From Achromobacter arsenitoxydans SY8 (GTDB lineage: Bacteria > Pseudomonadota > Gammaproteobacteria > Burkholderiales > Burkholderiaceae_B): 64,000 nucleotides of DNA. The stretch is taken from the NCBI RefSeq assembly GCF_000236785.1, contig NZ_AGUF01000104.1, forward strand, positions 16,699 to 80,698, given 5' to 3'. The position numbers and the translations under genes are program-made. This document shows positions 29,468 to 38,985 of the stretch, one piece after another. Each line of letters opens with the position of its first letter. Position 1 is the stretch's first letter. The notes beneath the pieces are model-generated. The model made no database searches and was not told where the DNA came from. It saw nothing but the letters and a program-made list of their open reading frames with translations.

Positions 29468-29485
29468 CGGGCGCATCCGCGCCCG
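29468..29485 (+). other. hairpin between tssC and hcp
   Basis: Perfect 7-base stem CGGGCGC-ATCC-GCGCCCG in the 49-base tssC-hcp gap, ending 19 bases before the hcp start. There is no T-tract. It may be a processing or stability element that protects the hcp message; this is inference from position. Confidence 0.45.
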
Positions 29486-29504
29486 ATAACTCCAGGAGAC
29501 AGAT

Positions 29505-29990
29505 GTGGCTGTGGATATGTTCATGAAAATTGATGGCGCCAACGGCGAGTCGAAGGACGCCAACCACAAGGACTGGACCGATATCGTGTCGTTCTCGTGG
29601 GGCGCCACGCAGCCAGGCAATATGGCCAGCGGGGGCGGCCTGGGAGCGGGCAAGGCGAGCTTTAACGACCTGCACGTCGTCGCGCGCATCGACAAGGCGG
29701 CCCCTGCGGTGATGAAGCACTGCGCCAGCGGCAAGCATCTGGGCAGGATCGAACTGTCCATGTGCAAGGCGGGCGGAGAGCAGATCGAGTATTCGAAGAT
29801 CACGCTGGAGGACGTTCTGGTGTCGTCGGTGCAGATATCCGGAGACCGCAGCGCCGAAGGCGTGGTGGTGAACTTCGCGTTTCAGGCCGCCAAGGTCAAG
29901 CAGCAGTATTGGGAGCAGACAGAAAAGGGAGGCAAGGGCGCGGAAAGCCTGGTGGCCTGGGATATCAAGCAGAACAAGGAAGTGGGCTAG
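29505..29990 (+). CDS. hcp: T6SS inner tube protein Hcp (TssD)
   Basis: 161 residues forming hexameric rings of the expelled tube. The N-terminus MAVDMFMKIDGANGESKD is the standard Hcp opening, and WTDIVSFSWGATQPGN and MCKAGGEQIEYSKITLEDV also match. The start is GTG 29505 with CCAGGAGAC upstream; an ATG two bases earlier is in another frame. It follows tssC and precedes tagJ by 12 bases. Confidence 0.97.
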   Translation: MAVDMFMKIDGANGESKDANHKDWTDIVSFSWGATQPGNMASGGGLGAGKASFNDLHVVARIDKAAPAVMKHCASGKHLGRIELSMCKAGGEQIEYSKITLEDVLVSSVQISGDRSAEGVVVNFAFQAAKVKQQYWEQTEKGGKGAESLVAWDIKQNKEVG

Positions 29991-30002
29991 GGGGGATCAC
30001 CC

Positions 30003-30818
30003 ATGTCCATCGCCGCGGTTCCCTATGGCGTCATCAGCCTGCATGGCCAGCTGGACGAAGTGCAGTCGCATATCCGCCGCAGTCCCGTCGACGCGGACCT
30101 GCGTGCACAGCTGTTCCAGTTGCTCGTCGCGCAGGGAGACTGGACACGCGCCAGCGAGCAGCTCAACCTGTGTGCGCAACTCAGCGAGCAGGCCCGTCCA
30201 ATGGCCGCGCTTTACGCAAGCGCGATCGCCGCCGAGCGCGAGCGGGAGGCCGTGCTCGCCGGCAGCGGCGATCCGGTCTTGCTGGACGAACCCGAGGATT
30301 GGATGCGGGCGCTGATGTCGGCGCTGCATGTCGAGGGCCAATCCGCCGCCAAGGCTGCCGAGCTGCGCGCACAGGCTTTCGACGCGGCCGGCACGCGCGC
30401 AGGCCGCGTTGGCGGCGCCATGCAGCCCGCGCCTATGCCGTTCCAGTGGATCTGCGACGGCGATAGCCGGCTGGGTCCGGTGTTCGAGTTCTTCGCGGCG
30501 GGCAGGTATGTCTGGCTGCCGTTCTCGGCGCTTCGGCAGGTGCGCCTGCTTGCCCCGGACGGACTGTGCGACGTGGTGTGGGCGCAGGCCGAAGTCGAAC
30601 TGGAAGGGGGGCGGACGCTTCAAGGTCTGGTCCCGGCGCGCTACCCGCCAATGCCGGGTGAACGCATGGTCGATCTGCCTGATCCGGTCAAGCTGGGGAG
30701 GATGTCGGACTGGCGTTTGCTGCATGGCGACACCTACGCAGGGGTGGGCCAGAAGATGTGGCTGACGGATGCGGATGAATTCGCCCTGCTCGATATCCGC
30801 AGTCTGGAGATGGCGTAA
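30003..30818 (+). CDS. tagJ: T6SS accessory protein TagJ (ImpE family)
   Basis: 271 residues of the ImpE/TagJ family. The N-terminal half is TPR-like (LRAQLFQLLVAQGDWTRASE near residue 33). The C-terminal half has PFQWICDGDSRLGPVFE, YVWLPFSALRQV and PARYPPMPG, which are family landmarks. In Pseudomonas, TagJ (HsiE1) binds the TssB N-terminal helix and influences ClpV-driven sheath recycling. Its stop overlaps the tssE start (TAATG at 30816-30820). Confidence 0.92.
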   Translation: MSIAAVPYGVISLHGQLDEVQSHIRRSPVDADLRAQLFQLLVAQGDWTRASEQLNLCAQLSEQARPMAALYASAIAAEREREAVLAGSGDPVLLDEPEDWMRALMSALHVEGQSAAKAAELRAQAFDAAGTRAGRVGGAMQPAPMPFQWICDGDSRLGPVFEFFAAGRYVWLPFSALRQVRLLAPDGLCDVVWAQAEVELEGGRTLQGLVPARYPPMPGERMVDLPDPVKLGRMSDWRLLHGDTYAGVGQKMWLTDADEFALLDIRSLEMA

Positions 30819-31369
30819 TGGGCCATGCCGACGACGCCCACAACTGGGAGCCGCTGGCGCGCAGCCAGCGCGCCGCCCGCGACCGGCTGCAGCCGTCGCT
30901 GTTGGATCGACTGATGGACAACGATCCCGCCAAGCGCGAGGAGCCGCGCGACAGCGCCATGCTGACGCATGAGGAGCTGCGCGCGGCGGTGCTGCGAGAT
31001 CTGCGCTGGCTGCTCAACACGGTCAACCTGCAGACATCCCAGGACCTGTCCCCTTACCAGCGCGCGGTGGTTTCGACGGTCAACTTCGGCGTGCGCGCCA
31101 TGGCCGGAAAACGCATGTCCGAGATCGACTGGATCGACGTGGAAGAGTCCATCAGGAATGCGATCTCGGCATTCGAGCCGCGCATCCTCGATTCCTCGGT
31201 CGAGGTGCGCTGCGTAACCGACACAGGTTCACTGGAACATCACAACGTGCTGAGCCTGGAGATCAGGGGCATGCTGTGGTGCGTGCCGCATCCTCTCGAG
31301 TTCCTGTTTCGCACGGACATCGACCTGGAGAACGGACATATGGACCTGCATGACCTGGGCGGAATCTGA
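30818..31369 (+). CDS. tssE: T6SS baseplate protein TssE
   Basis: 183-residue gp25-like baseplate wedge protein. Features are QPSLLDRLMDNDP near residue 25, LRDLRWLLNTVN near 58 and FGVRAMAGKRMSEIDW near 85, ending with VPHPLEFLFRTDIDLE. The start codon overlaps the tagJ stop, and its own stop overlaps tssF (TGATG at 31367-31371), so tagJ-tssE-tssF are translationally coupled. Confidence 0.95.
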   Translation: MGHADDAHNWEPLARSQRAARDRLQPSLLDRLMDNDPAKREEPRDSAMLTHEELRAAVLRDLRWLLNTVNLQTSQDLSPYQRAVVSTVNFGVRAMAGKRMSEIDWIDVEESIRNAISAFEPRILDSSVEVRCVTDTGSLEHHNVLSLEIRGMLWCVPHPLEFLFRTDIDLENGHMDLHDLGGI

Positions 31370-33273
31370 TGGACGCCCGGCTGCTGGACTACTACAACCG
31401 CGAGTTGGTGTATCTGCGCGAGCTGGGCGCGGAATTTGCGCAGGCCCATCCCAAGGTTGCCGGGCGCCTGGGCATGAACGCCACCGAGGTGGCGGACCCC
31501 TATGTCGAGCGTTTGCTTGAGGGGTTCAGCTTCCTCACCGCGCGCATACAGATGAAGATGGATGCGGAGTTCCCGCGCTTTTCCCAGCGCCTGCTGGAAG
31601 TGGTGTATCCGAACTATCTCGCGCCCACGCCCGCGATGGCCATCGTGCAGTTTTCCCCCAGCATGAACGAGGGCACTCTGGCCAAGGGTTTCGAATTGCC
31701 GCGCGGCACGCTGCTGCGCGGCCGCGTGCCACGCGGAGAGCAGACGCCGTGCGAGTTCACGACAGGTCATGCTGTTCGGCTGTGGCCCCTGCAGGTGACG
31801 CAGGCGGAATTCACCGCTGCTCCGCAGGACTTGCCGCTGGCGCGATTGGGGCTCGGGGGACGCGCCGCGCGTGTACTGAGCGCGTTGCGCATACGGCTGC
31901 AGGTGGGCGGCGGTCAGCGGCTGGAAGATCTGAATCTCGATCAGCTGGTTTTTCACCTGAGCGGCCAGGACCTGCAGATGCAGCGCCTGCTGGAAGTGAT
32001 TATGGGGCACACGGTGGCGGTGCTGGGACACGACGCGGCGCGTCCTGTCGGGTGGATCAGCCGCTTGCCGGCCAGTGCGATCCGCCATGAGGGTTTCGCG
32101 GACGATCAGGCGCTCTTGCCGGGCGATGCGCGGGTGTTCCAAGGGTATCGGCTGCTGCAGGAGTACTTTGCGTTTGCGCAGCGTTACCTGTTCTTCAGCA
32201 TCAACGGACTGAAGACGGGATTGCGCAGCCGCACCCAAGCGTCGGGGCCGCAAGGCGACACGCGCGAGTTCGAGTTGACCCTGCTGTTCTCGGCGGCGGC
32301 GCCGGAACTGGAGGGGGCGATTGAGGCGAGCAACCTCGCCCTGCATTGTGCGCCGGTGATCAATCTTTTCCCCAAGCTGGCCGACCGTGTTGCGGTGACG
32401 CCGCGGACATCGGAGTATCACGTGGTGGTGGACCGCAGCCGTCCGCTGGACTACGAGGTGTTCGGAGTGACCCGCGTGACCGGTCACGCAAGCGCGCAGC
32501 GGCAGGAGCAGGAGTTTCGCCCTTTCTACGGATCGCTGGGCAGCGATCCGGATGACTACGGCGCGTATTTCTCGGTGCGCCGCGAGCCGCGCCTGATTTC
32601 CGATACGGCGCAGCGAAACGGCACGCGGACGGGCTATACGGGCAGCGAGGTCTTTGTGTCGCTGGTGGACAGGCAGGAGGCGCCATTTTCCGGCCAGTTG
32701 CGCCACCTGACGCTGGAAACGTTGTGCTCGAACCGGGACATGGCGATGCTGCTGCCCCTGGGAACCGAGACGGATATGACGTTGCGCGTGTCGGCGCCGG
32801 TGCGTGCGGTAAAGGTCCTGCATGGACCCACGCGCCCCAGTCCCGCATTGGCCGAGAACGCCGCGACCTGGCATTTGATCAGCCACCTCGGGCTGAACTA
32901 TCTGAGCCTGACGGATCTGGATGCAGAGGAGGGCGCGCAGACGCTGCGCGAGATGCTGCACGTGTACGGCAGTCTTGCGGATCCCGCGTTGCGCAAGCAT
33001 ATCTCCGGATTGCGGCACGTCAGCGCCGTGCCCGTGCACCACCGCCTTCCGGTTCCGGGCCCCATTGTGCATGGCCGTGGCGTGCGCATCTCGCTGCAAG
33101 TGGACGAGGCGGCATTCTCGGGCATCAGCCCTTATCTGTTTGGCGCAGTGCTTGAGCAGTTCTTTGCGCGCCACGTATCCATAAACATGATGTCGGAGCT
33201 GGTCCTGTCGACCCTGCAGCGCGGCGAAGTCGCCCGCTACAAGCCCCGCATGGGGCGCCGGCCCGCAGTCTAG
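31369..33273 (+). CDS. tssF: T6SS baseplate protein TssF
   Basis: 634-residue core baseplate wedge subunit (VasA/ImpG family). The N-terminus LLDYYNRELVYLRELGAEFA and the block KVAGRLGMNATEVADPYVER, then FPRFSQRLLEVVYPNYLAPTP, are diagnostic, as are the later PVHHRLPVPGPIVHGRGV and LVLSTLQRGEVARYKPR. Normally tssG follows directly; here a DUF3540 gene lies between, 31 bases downstream. Confidence 0.96.
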   Translation: MDARLLDYYNRELVYLRELGAEFAQAHPKVAGRLGMNATEVADPYVERLLEGFSFLTARIQMKMDAEFPRFSQRLLEVVYPNYLAPTPAMAIVQFSPSMNEGTLAKGFELPRGTLLRGRVPRGEQTPCEFTTGHAVRLWPLQVTQAEFTAAPQDLPLARLGLGGRAARVLSALRIRLQVGGGQRLEDLNLDQLVFHLSGQDLQMQRLLEVIMGHTVAVLGHDAARPVGWISRLPASAIRHEGFADDQALLPGDARVFQGYRLLQEYFAFAQRYLFFSINGLKTGLRSRTQASGPQGDTREFELTLLFSAAAPELEGAIEASNLALHCAPVINLFPKLADRVAVTPRTSEYHVVVDRSRPLDYEVFGVTRVTGHASAQRQEQEFRPFYGSLGSDPDDYGAYFSVRREPRLISDTAQRNGTRTGYTGSEVFVSLVDRQEAPFSGQLRHLTLETLCSNRDMAMLLPLGTETDMTLRVSAPVRAVKVLHGPTRPSPALAENAATWHLISHLGLNYLSLTDLDAEEGAQTLREMLHVYGSLADPALRKHISGLRHVSAVPVHHRLPVPGPIVHGRGVRISLQVDEAAFSGISPYLFGAVLEQFFARHVSINMMSELVLSTLQRGEVARYKPRMGRRPAV

Positions 33274-33304
33274 CCCGCATCCCGCCACGACCAGGAGATT
33301 GACC

Positions 33305-33961
33305 ATGACGTCCGCCGCAAGCTTGAGCCGAATGAGCTACGACCCGGTGCACCTGCTGGGCGAGGTGCTGCGCCGCGAACCCGACGGAGGGTATGCCGTG
33401 GCGTGCGATGGCCGGACGTGGTCCGCGCGTCCGGCTGCCAGCTGCCTGCTCGTTCCCCAGCCGGGCGACGAGGTGCTGATCAGCGGACCGGATCCGTCGC
33501 GGGTGTATCTGATCGCGGTCACCGTGCAGGCGGATCCCGGCCGCGCGACGCTGGAGACGCGAGGGGAGCTGGTCCTGCGCTCGCACGGCGCAAGCGTGCT
33601 GTTGCAGGGCGCGGACGAGGTCAGGTTGCAGGGAGGCGGCGCCGTGCGCGTGGAAGCGCCCGAGTACACGGTCGAGGCGCAAGACGAGCGCCATGTCTGC
33701 AAGCGCGTGCACGTGGTTGCGGAAAGCCTGCACGCCACCGTGGGAGAAACGAGGCTGACCGGCAGGACCTACGAAGCGGCGCTGGACAGGTTGACGGTCA
33801 TGGCGCGCTTGTCGATGCGCAGCGTCGCCGAGGTGGAGCAGGTGCGCGCCGGGACCATCGACTACCAGGCCGGTCAGAGCGCACGCCTGCACGCGTCCTA
33901 CACGCTGGTGACAGGTTCCGACCTGGTGAAGGTGGATGCCAAGCAGATCCACGTGGGGTGA
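33305..33961 (+). CDS. DUF3540 protein, VgrG-tip-like
   Basis: 218 residues. An N-terminal part (MTSAASLSRMSYDPVHLLGE, then PQPGDEVLISGPDPSRVYLI) looks like an OB-type fold. Residues from about 75 onward show short beta repeats (TLETRGELVLRSHGASVLL, VRVEAPEYTVEAQ) like the VgrG beta-helix. DUF3540 genes are known companions of T6SS clusters with DUF2169 and DUF4150 genes, but their role is not established to my knowledge. The start is ATG 33305 with CCAGGAG upstream; an earlier TTG at 33299 is less likely. It sits between tssF and tssG, only 4 bases before the latter. Confidence 0.85.
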   Translation: MTSAASLSRMSYDPVHLLGEVLRREPDGGYAVACDGRTWSARPAASCLLVPQPGDEVLISGPDPSRVYLIAVTVQADPGRATLETRGELVLRSHGASVLLQGADEVRLQGGGAVRVEAPEYTVEAQDERHVCKRVHVVAESLHATVGETRLTGRTYEAALDRLTVMARLSMRSVAEVEQVRAGTIDYQAGQSARLHASYTLVTGSDLVKVDAKQIHVG

Positions 33962-33965
33962 CGCG

Positions 33966-35072
33966 GTGGACGCCGTCGAACCCGTTGCCGATCCGCAAGT
34001 TCGGAATGCCGCAGAGTCTTCCGACGCGTATGCGCGCTGGTGGCGGGCGTTGGAGCGCGAACCTTACGGGCACGACCTGTTTCATGCCCTGCGCTGGATG
34101 GACGCGCACTCGGGCGCGCGCAAGCCGCTGGGGCGCGATACCGTGGCGCGGCATGAGCCCGTGCGGCTGCGGCAGGAGCCGTCGCTGGCGTTCGCGCCGT
34201 CCACCGTGGCGCGCGCCCAGGCAGCGCGCGGCGGCCGACCGGCCCAGCTGTCGATTTACGGCTTCGGGCTGTTCGGTCCCAATGGTCCGTTGCCGCTGCA
34301 CCTGACCGAGTTCGCCCATGAACGCATGGCGCACTATGGCGACCGCACCCTTGCGGCGTTCGCGGACATTTTTCACCATCGGCTGATTCTGCTGTTCTAT
34401 CGGGCGTGGGCCGACGCGCAGAGCACGGTCAGCCTGGATCGCAAGGAAGCGTCCTTCAGCCGATACATCGCCAGCCTGCTGCACATGGGCGAGCCGTCGA
34501 TGCGTCGTCGCGATGCCGTGCTCGACCACGCGAAGTACTACATGGCTGGCCATTTGGTGCGCCAGACGCGCAACCCGGAAGGCCTCAAGCACATCCTGCA
34601 ATCGTTCTTTGGATTGCCCGTGAACATTTGCGAATTCGTGCCGCAGTGGATCCGCCTGGATCCGGACCAGCGGCTGGGTCTGGGCAATGCGGCCGGGCTG
34701 GGACGCGACACGGTGCTGGGTGTTGCGGTGCGCGACGCGCAGCACAAGTTCCGCATCGAGATCGGCCCGTTGACGCAGGAGGACTATGCCAGCTTCCTGC
34801 CCGGGGGCACGAGAGCTCGCCAATTGACGCATTGGGTCCGGCAATACATCGGCGTGGAGCTGGCGTGGGAATTGCGGCCGGTCTTGAGCGCGGAACACGC
34901 TTGCGGATTGAAGCTGGGCGCATCCAGCCCGCTGGGCCTGTCGGCATGGCTTGGGCAGCGCAGACCGTCGCAAGGCGATGCGCGCGATCTGCTGCTGGAC
35001 TATGAACGCCGGGAACGAACTCCGGCGCGTGGCCGCGTGCCGGCCCAACCCTCTGGAACTTCACACGCGTGA
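33966..35072 (+). CDS. tssG: T6SS baseplate protein TssG, GTG start
   Basis: About 368 residues (VasB/ImpH family), partner of TssF in the baseplate wedge. Signatures are EPYGHDLFHALRWMDAHSG near residue 32, EPVRLRQEPSLAFAPS near 63, YGFGLFGPNGPLPLHLTE near 100 and KHILQSFFGLPVNICEFV near 208. The likely start is GTG 33966, just after the DUF3540 stop; the open frame to 33936 overlaps that gene. Its stop overlaps the clpV start (GTGA). Confidence 0.94.
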   Translation: MDAVEPVADPQVRNAAESSDAYARWWRALEREPYGHDLFHALRWMDAHSGARKPLGRDTVARHEPVRLRQEPSLAFAPSTVARAQAARGGRPAQLSIYGFGLFGPNGPLPLHLTEFAHERMAHYGDRTLAAFADIFHHRLILLFYRAWADAQSTVSLDRKEASFSRYIASLLHMGEPSMRRRDAVLDHAKYYMAGHLVRQTRNPEGLKHILQSFFGLPVNICEFVPQWIRLDPDQRLGLGNAAGLGRDTVLGVAVRDAQHKFRIEIGPLTQEDYASFLPGGTRARQLTHWVRQYIGVELAWELRPVLSAEHACGLKLGASSPLGLSAWLGQRRPSQGDARDLLLDYERRERTPARGRVPAQPSGTSHA

Positions 35073-37702
35073 ACGCGCCCAAAGCCATGTCGGATATCGG
35101 CCGCCTCGACCTCTTCGGAAAGCTCAACCCGCTGCTTTACCAGACGCTGGAAGGCGCCACGGCCTTCTGCAAGCTGCGGGGCAATCCCTATGTGGAGCTG
35201 GTCCATTGGCTGCATCAGATCCTGCAGGCGCAGGACAGCGACCTGCACCGCATCGCGCGCCGCTTCGAGATGGACTTTTCCCGGCTGCAGGCGGAACTGG
35301 TCGCCGAACTTGATCGCCTGCCGGCCGGCGCGGGGTCGGTATCCGATCTGTCCGAACATATCGACCATGCGGTTGAACGGGCTTGGGTTCTGGGGTCGCT
35401 GCGCTACGGCGCGGCCCGCATCCGCAGCGGCCATCTGCTGGCGGGCCTCGTCCGCACCTACGCCTTGCGTCATGTGCTGCTGGGCATGTCTGCGCAGTTT
35501 TCGCGTATCGCGCCGGACACGCTGCTCGAACATATGGGCGACATTTTGCGGGGGTCGCCCGAGGAGCCGGCCTCGACGGGCCTGTCGGACGACGGAGCGC
35601 CGGCAACGGCGCAGGATCGGGGCGGCGCGCTAGCCAGGTTCGCGGTAGACCTGACGGCCAAGGCGCGCGAGGGGGGGATCGATCCAGTTTCCGGCCGGGA
35701 CGAAGAGATTCGCCAGCTTGTCGACGTGCTGATGCGGCGCAGGCAGAACAATCCGCTGCTTGCGGGGGAAGCCGGTGTCGGCAAGACCGCCGTGGTGGAA
35801 GGCTTGGCGCTGCGCCTGGCGTCGGGCGACGTGCCGCCGCCCTTGCGCGAGGTGTCGCTCTACCTGCTGGACATCGGCCTGCTGCAGGCGGGCGCGGGAA
35901 TGAAAGGGGAGTTCGAGCAGCGGCTGCGCGGCGTGATCGACGAGGTGCAGTCCAGCGAACGTCCCATCGTGCTGTTCATCGACGAGATTCACACGCTGGT
36001 GGGGGCCGGCGGCGAGGCGGGAACGGGCGATGCGGCCAACCTGCTCAAGCCCGCGCTGGCGCGCGGCCAGTTGCGCACGATAGGCGCGACCACGTGGTCC
36101 GAATACAAGAAATACATTGAGAAGGATCCGGCGCTGAGCCGCCGCTTCCAGCTGGTGCAGGTCCACGAACCGGACGAGGCGCGCGCGTTCGACATGTTGC
36201 GCGGCCTGGCGGACACCTTGCAGTCGCATCACGGCGTGGTGCTGCTGGACGAGGCCATCAACGCCGCGGTGACCCTGTCGCACCGCTATATTCCTGCCCG
36301 CCAGTTGCCCGACAAGGCGGTGGCGTTGCTGGACACCGCCTGCGCCCGCGTCGCGATCAGTCAGCATGCCGTGCCACCGGCCCTGGAGGATGCGCGCCGG
36401 CGCATTCAGGCACTCGAAATCACGCAGCGCATTGCCGGGCGCGAGCTCCGCCTGGGAGCGGGCGATGCTCAGCGTGTCGAGCGTCTGGCCATGGAGCGCG
36501 CCGAGGCCATTGAGGCAGAGCAGGCGCTGGCGGCGCAGTGGGAAGGCGAGCGGGAGCTTGCCGCGCGGGTCTTCGCGTTGCGTGCGGCGCTTGACCAGCA
36601 GGCGGGGCCAGATCAGGAGGAGACGCGGCAATCGCTTGCGCAGGCGGGAGCCGCGTTGGCGCGGAGCCAGTGCGAGACGGCGATGATCCATGCGTCCGTC
36701 GACGCCGCGGCTGTGGCCTCGGTCGTGGCGGACTGGACCGGCATTCCCGTGGGGCGCATGGTTCGCGACGAAGCGCAGGCCGTCCTTGCCCTTGCGGATA
36801 CCCTTGAGAAGCGGGTTATCGGCCAGCGCGCGGGCCTGGAGACGGTAGCGCGCCGCATCCAGACATCGCGGGCCCGACTGACGGATCCGGGCAAGCCGGT
36901 GGGCGTGTTTCTGCTGTGCGGACCCAGCGGCGTCGGCAAAACCGAGACCGCGCTGGCGCTGGCGGAAGCGCTGTACGGCGGTGAGCAGAACCTGATCGCC
37001 ATCAACATGAGCGAGTTCCAGGAGGCGCACACGGTGTCCACGCTCAAGGGCGCGCCGCCGGGCTATGTGGGCTATGGCGAGGGCGGCGTGCTGACCGAAG
37101 CGGTGCGCCGGCGCCCCTACAGCGTGGTTCTGCTGGACGAGGTCGAAAAGGCCCATGCAGACGTGCACGAGATGTTCTTCCAGGTCTTCGACAAAGGCTG
37201 GATGGAGGACGGCGAGGGCCGCTACATAGATTTTCGCAACACCGTCGTCATCCTGACGTCCAACGTGGGCGCGGAACGTGTTGCCGCCTTGTGCCGGGAC
37301 CCCGAGCTGATGCCGGACGCGCAGGGGCTGGCGGAGGCGCTGCGGGAACCGCTGCTGCAGGCCTTCCCTGCCGCGTTGCTGGGCAGGCTCGTCGCAGTGC
37401 CCTATGTTCCGCTATCCGATGCGATGCTGGCGCGCATCGTCGACCTGCAGTTCGAGCGGGTGCGCCGCCGGTTGCTGGAACACCATGGCATCGCGCTGGA
37501 GGTATCGCGCGAGGCGGTGGCGCTTGTAGCGGCTCGATGCACCGAGGTCGAATCGGGGGCGCGCATGGTCGACGCCATTCTTGCCAATACGGTGCTGCCG
37601 CACATCAGCCGCGAGGTGTTGGGCGCGTCGATGCAAGAGCGCCGGCTGCAGCGCGTGGCGTTGTCCGCGGCCGACGGGGAGTTTCGTTATGAATATGCGT
37701 GA
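35069..37702 (+). CDS. tssH: T6SS sheath-recycling AAA+ ATPase ClpV (TssH)
   Basis: 877 residues. It has an N domain (1 to about 150), a first AAA module with Walker A GEAGVGKT at about 233-240 and Walker B LFIDEIH near 300, a helical middle, and a second AAA module with GPSGVGKT near 617 and LLDEVEKA near 688. It disassembles contracted TssBC sheaths for reuse. The GTG start at 35069 overlaps the tssG stop; ATG 35087 ([14 protein letters not shown]) is an alternative. It ends the plus-strand operon, 4 bases from the convergent FHA gene, with no terminator visible in the gap. Confidence 0.96.
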   Translation: MNAPKAMSDIGRLDLFGKLNPLLYQTLEGATAFCKLRGNPYVELVHWLHQILQAQDSDLHRIARRFEMDFSRLQAELVAELDRLPAGAGSVSDLSEHIDHAVERAWVLGSLRYGAARIRSGHLLAGLVRTYALRHVLLGMSAQFSRIAPDTLLEHMGDILRGSPEEPASTGLSDDGAPATAQDRGGALARFAVDLTAKAREGGIDPVSGRDEEIRQLVDVLMRRRQNNPLLAGEAGVGKTAVVEGLALRLASGDVPPPLREVSLYLLDIGLLQAGAGMKGEFEQRLRGVIDEVQSSERPIVLFIDEIHTLVGAGGEAGTGDAANLLKPALARGQLRTIGATTWSEYKKYIEKDPALSRRFQLVQVHEPDEARAFDMLRGLADTLQSHHGVVLLDEAINAAVTLSHRYIPARQLPDKAVALLDTACARVAISQHAVPPALEDARRRIQALEITQRIAGRELRLGAGDAQRVERLAMERAEAIEAEQALAAQWEGERELAARVFALRAALDQQAGPDQEETRQSLAQAGAALARSQCETAMIHASVDAAAVASVVADWTGIPVGRMVRDEAQAVLALADTLEKRVIGQRAGLETVARRIQTSRARLTDPGKPVGVFLLCGPSGVGKTETALALAEALYGGEQNLIAINMSEFQEAHTVSTLKGAPPGYVGYGEGGVLTEAVRRRPYSVVLLDEVEKAHADVHEMFFQVFDKGWMEDGEGRYIDFRNTVVILTSNVGAERVAALCRDPELMPDAQGLAEALREPLLQAFPAALLGRLVAVPYVPLSDAMLARIVDLQFERVRRRLLEHHGIALEVSREAVALVAARCTEVESGARMVDAILANTVLPHISREVLGASMQERRLQRVALSAADGEFRYEYA

Positions 37703-37706
37703 ACGG

Positions 37707-38468
37707 CTATCCGCCTTGGCCGCCGGTCGGCTTTTTCACGGAAGCCGGCCGCAGGAAGCCGCCGATTTCGCGCACGTGGTCGGAGGCGCTGTGGGTGTCC
37801 GCCGCGTCGCGGGGGCGTTCCAGAGCCTCGGATACGGGATGCGCCCGATGCCCGGCCAGCGGGTCGTGCACGGGCAGGGTGGAAGGCGTGGTGTCCTCGA
37901 AAACGCTGGGTGGCCCATCGCTGGACACGTCGAACATCGCAAGCGGATCCACGGCCGGGCGGGACACCGCGGCGTCGCCTCGCGGCAGATGCTGCAAGGG
38001 ATCGTCGGGGTTGCGCGTCTGTGCGGATTCCAGGTCGAAGGGATGGACGGACACATCGGGCGCCGCGCCGACCGGCAGGGTGCCGGGTCCGATCAGGTCG
38101 CCGAAGATGTCGTCGTCGGGTGCGGCGGCCGGATGCGGCGGCTCGGCCGGTCCGATGCCTGCTTCCGCACGCAGCCGGTACGCGCCGATTTCCAGTTCGT
38201 CGCCGGGATTGATAGGCACTTCCTGGCCGGAAGGCACGACACGCCCGTTGACGCTGACGACGCTCATGGCGCTCAGGTTCTCCAGAAATGCGGCATCCGC
38301 GTCATTGAGGCGGATCGCCGCCTGCACGCGGCAGATCGTGCGGGTGGGGTCGGGCAAGGCGAGCTGGTTGTCAGGACTGCGGCCGACGGTGCCGCCGGGC
38401 GCCGCGAACTCGGCATGCAGGGGCTCGAATGCCGGATCGCCGGCGTGCTGGAACACGGTGAATTTCAT
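37707..38468 (-). CDS. short FHA-domain protein of the T6SS (TagH-like)
   Basis: 253 residues. An FHA fold occupies about 5-110, with the phosphothreonine-binding core GGTVGRSPDNQLALPD near 25 and SMSVVSVNGRVVPSGQ near 67. The rest (about 110-253) is proline/aspartate-rich and looks disordered. TagH/Fha1 proteins are usually much longer, with a conserved C-terminal domain that is absent here; the end of clpV lies 4 bases beyond the stop, so there is no room for it. It is cotranscribed with the lipoprotein gene upstream (27-base gap). Its likely role is binding a phosphorylated T6SS partner. Confidence 0.85.
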   Translation of the reverse strand: MKFTVFQHAGDPAFEPLHAEFAAPGGTVGRSPDNQLALPDPTRTICRVQAAIRLNDADAAFLENLSAMSVVSVNGRVVPSGQEVPINPGDELEIGAYRLRAEAGIGPAEPPHPAAAPDDDIFGDLIGPGTLPVGAAPDVSVHPFDLESAQTRNPDDPLQHLPRGDAAVSRPAVDPLAMFDVSSDGPPSVFEDTTPSTLPVHDPLAGHRAHPVSEALERPRDAADTHSASDHVREIGGFLRPASVKKPTGGQGG

Positions 38469-38495
38469 GACTGTCTCCCTGGCGCCCGGCGCGCC

Positions 38496-38867
38496 TTATC
38501 TGGTCTGGGCCGCCTTGGCCGACTCGAATGCCGGGCCCCACTGGGGATGGCCGGACTCGTTGGGGGCAAGTTGGAACGACGGCTGCAGGGCCAGGATCTG
38601 CGTGAAGCTGTCTTCGCAGAGCTGGCGATAGCCGGTGACGCAATAGCTGAAGGCTTGAAGCTTCAAGGCTTCCACCCGCATGGGCCTGGGTGCGGAACTC
38701 AGGGCGTCGGATGTTGCCACCGTGCGCACCACGTCGCCGAATCGGCTGGCCGCGTACTCGTCCCGGACCTGCTGCAAGGCGTCGGTGGCTTGGGGCGACG
38801 GCGTGGATGCACAGGCGGCGAGCATGGCAAGGAGCGACATCAGGCTGATACGGACGGACGATTTCAT
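38496..38867 (-). CDS. T6SS-associated lipoprotein, TssQ-like
   Basis: 123 residues with a lipoprotein signal: a hydrophobic SLMSLLAML stretch and lipobox LAAC with Cys at 19. The mature part has a TPR-like helix pattern (ALQQVRDEYAASRFGDVV, then EALKLQAFSYCVTGYRQLC). It resembles the small lipoproteins annotated as TssQ-family in related genera; I recognise the style rather than a firm domain. It heads a two-gene minus-strand unit with the FHA gene and is divergent from tssJ by 118 bases. Confidence 0.72.
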   Translation of the reverse strand: MKSSVRISLMSLLAMLAACASTPSPQATDALQQVRDEYAASRFGDVVRTVATSDALSSAPRPMRVEALKLQAFSYCVTGYRQLCEDSFTQILALQPSFQLAPNESGHPQWGPAFESAKAAQTR

Positions 38868-38985
38868 GGGGCGGGTCTGCCGGTTGCGGAGCGCGAGGCG
38901 CGAGTCTGCAACCGATGATAGCGGGCCAGCGCCGCAGTGTTGCGTCGTGGCGTAACAGACGTGTGTACTTTATTTCCGGAGTCTT

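Noticed and set aside
29503-29505. ATG two bases before the hcp GTG
   Set aside because: It is in a different frame; only GTG 29505 gives the conserved Hcp N-terminus.
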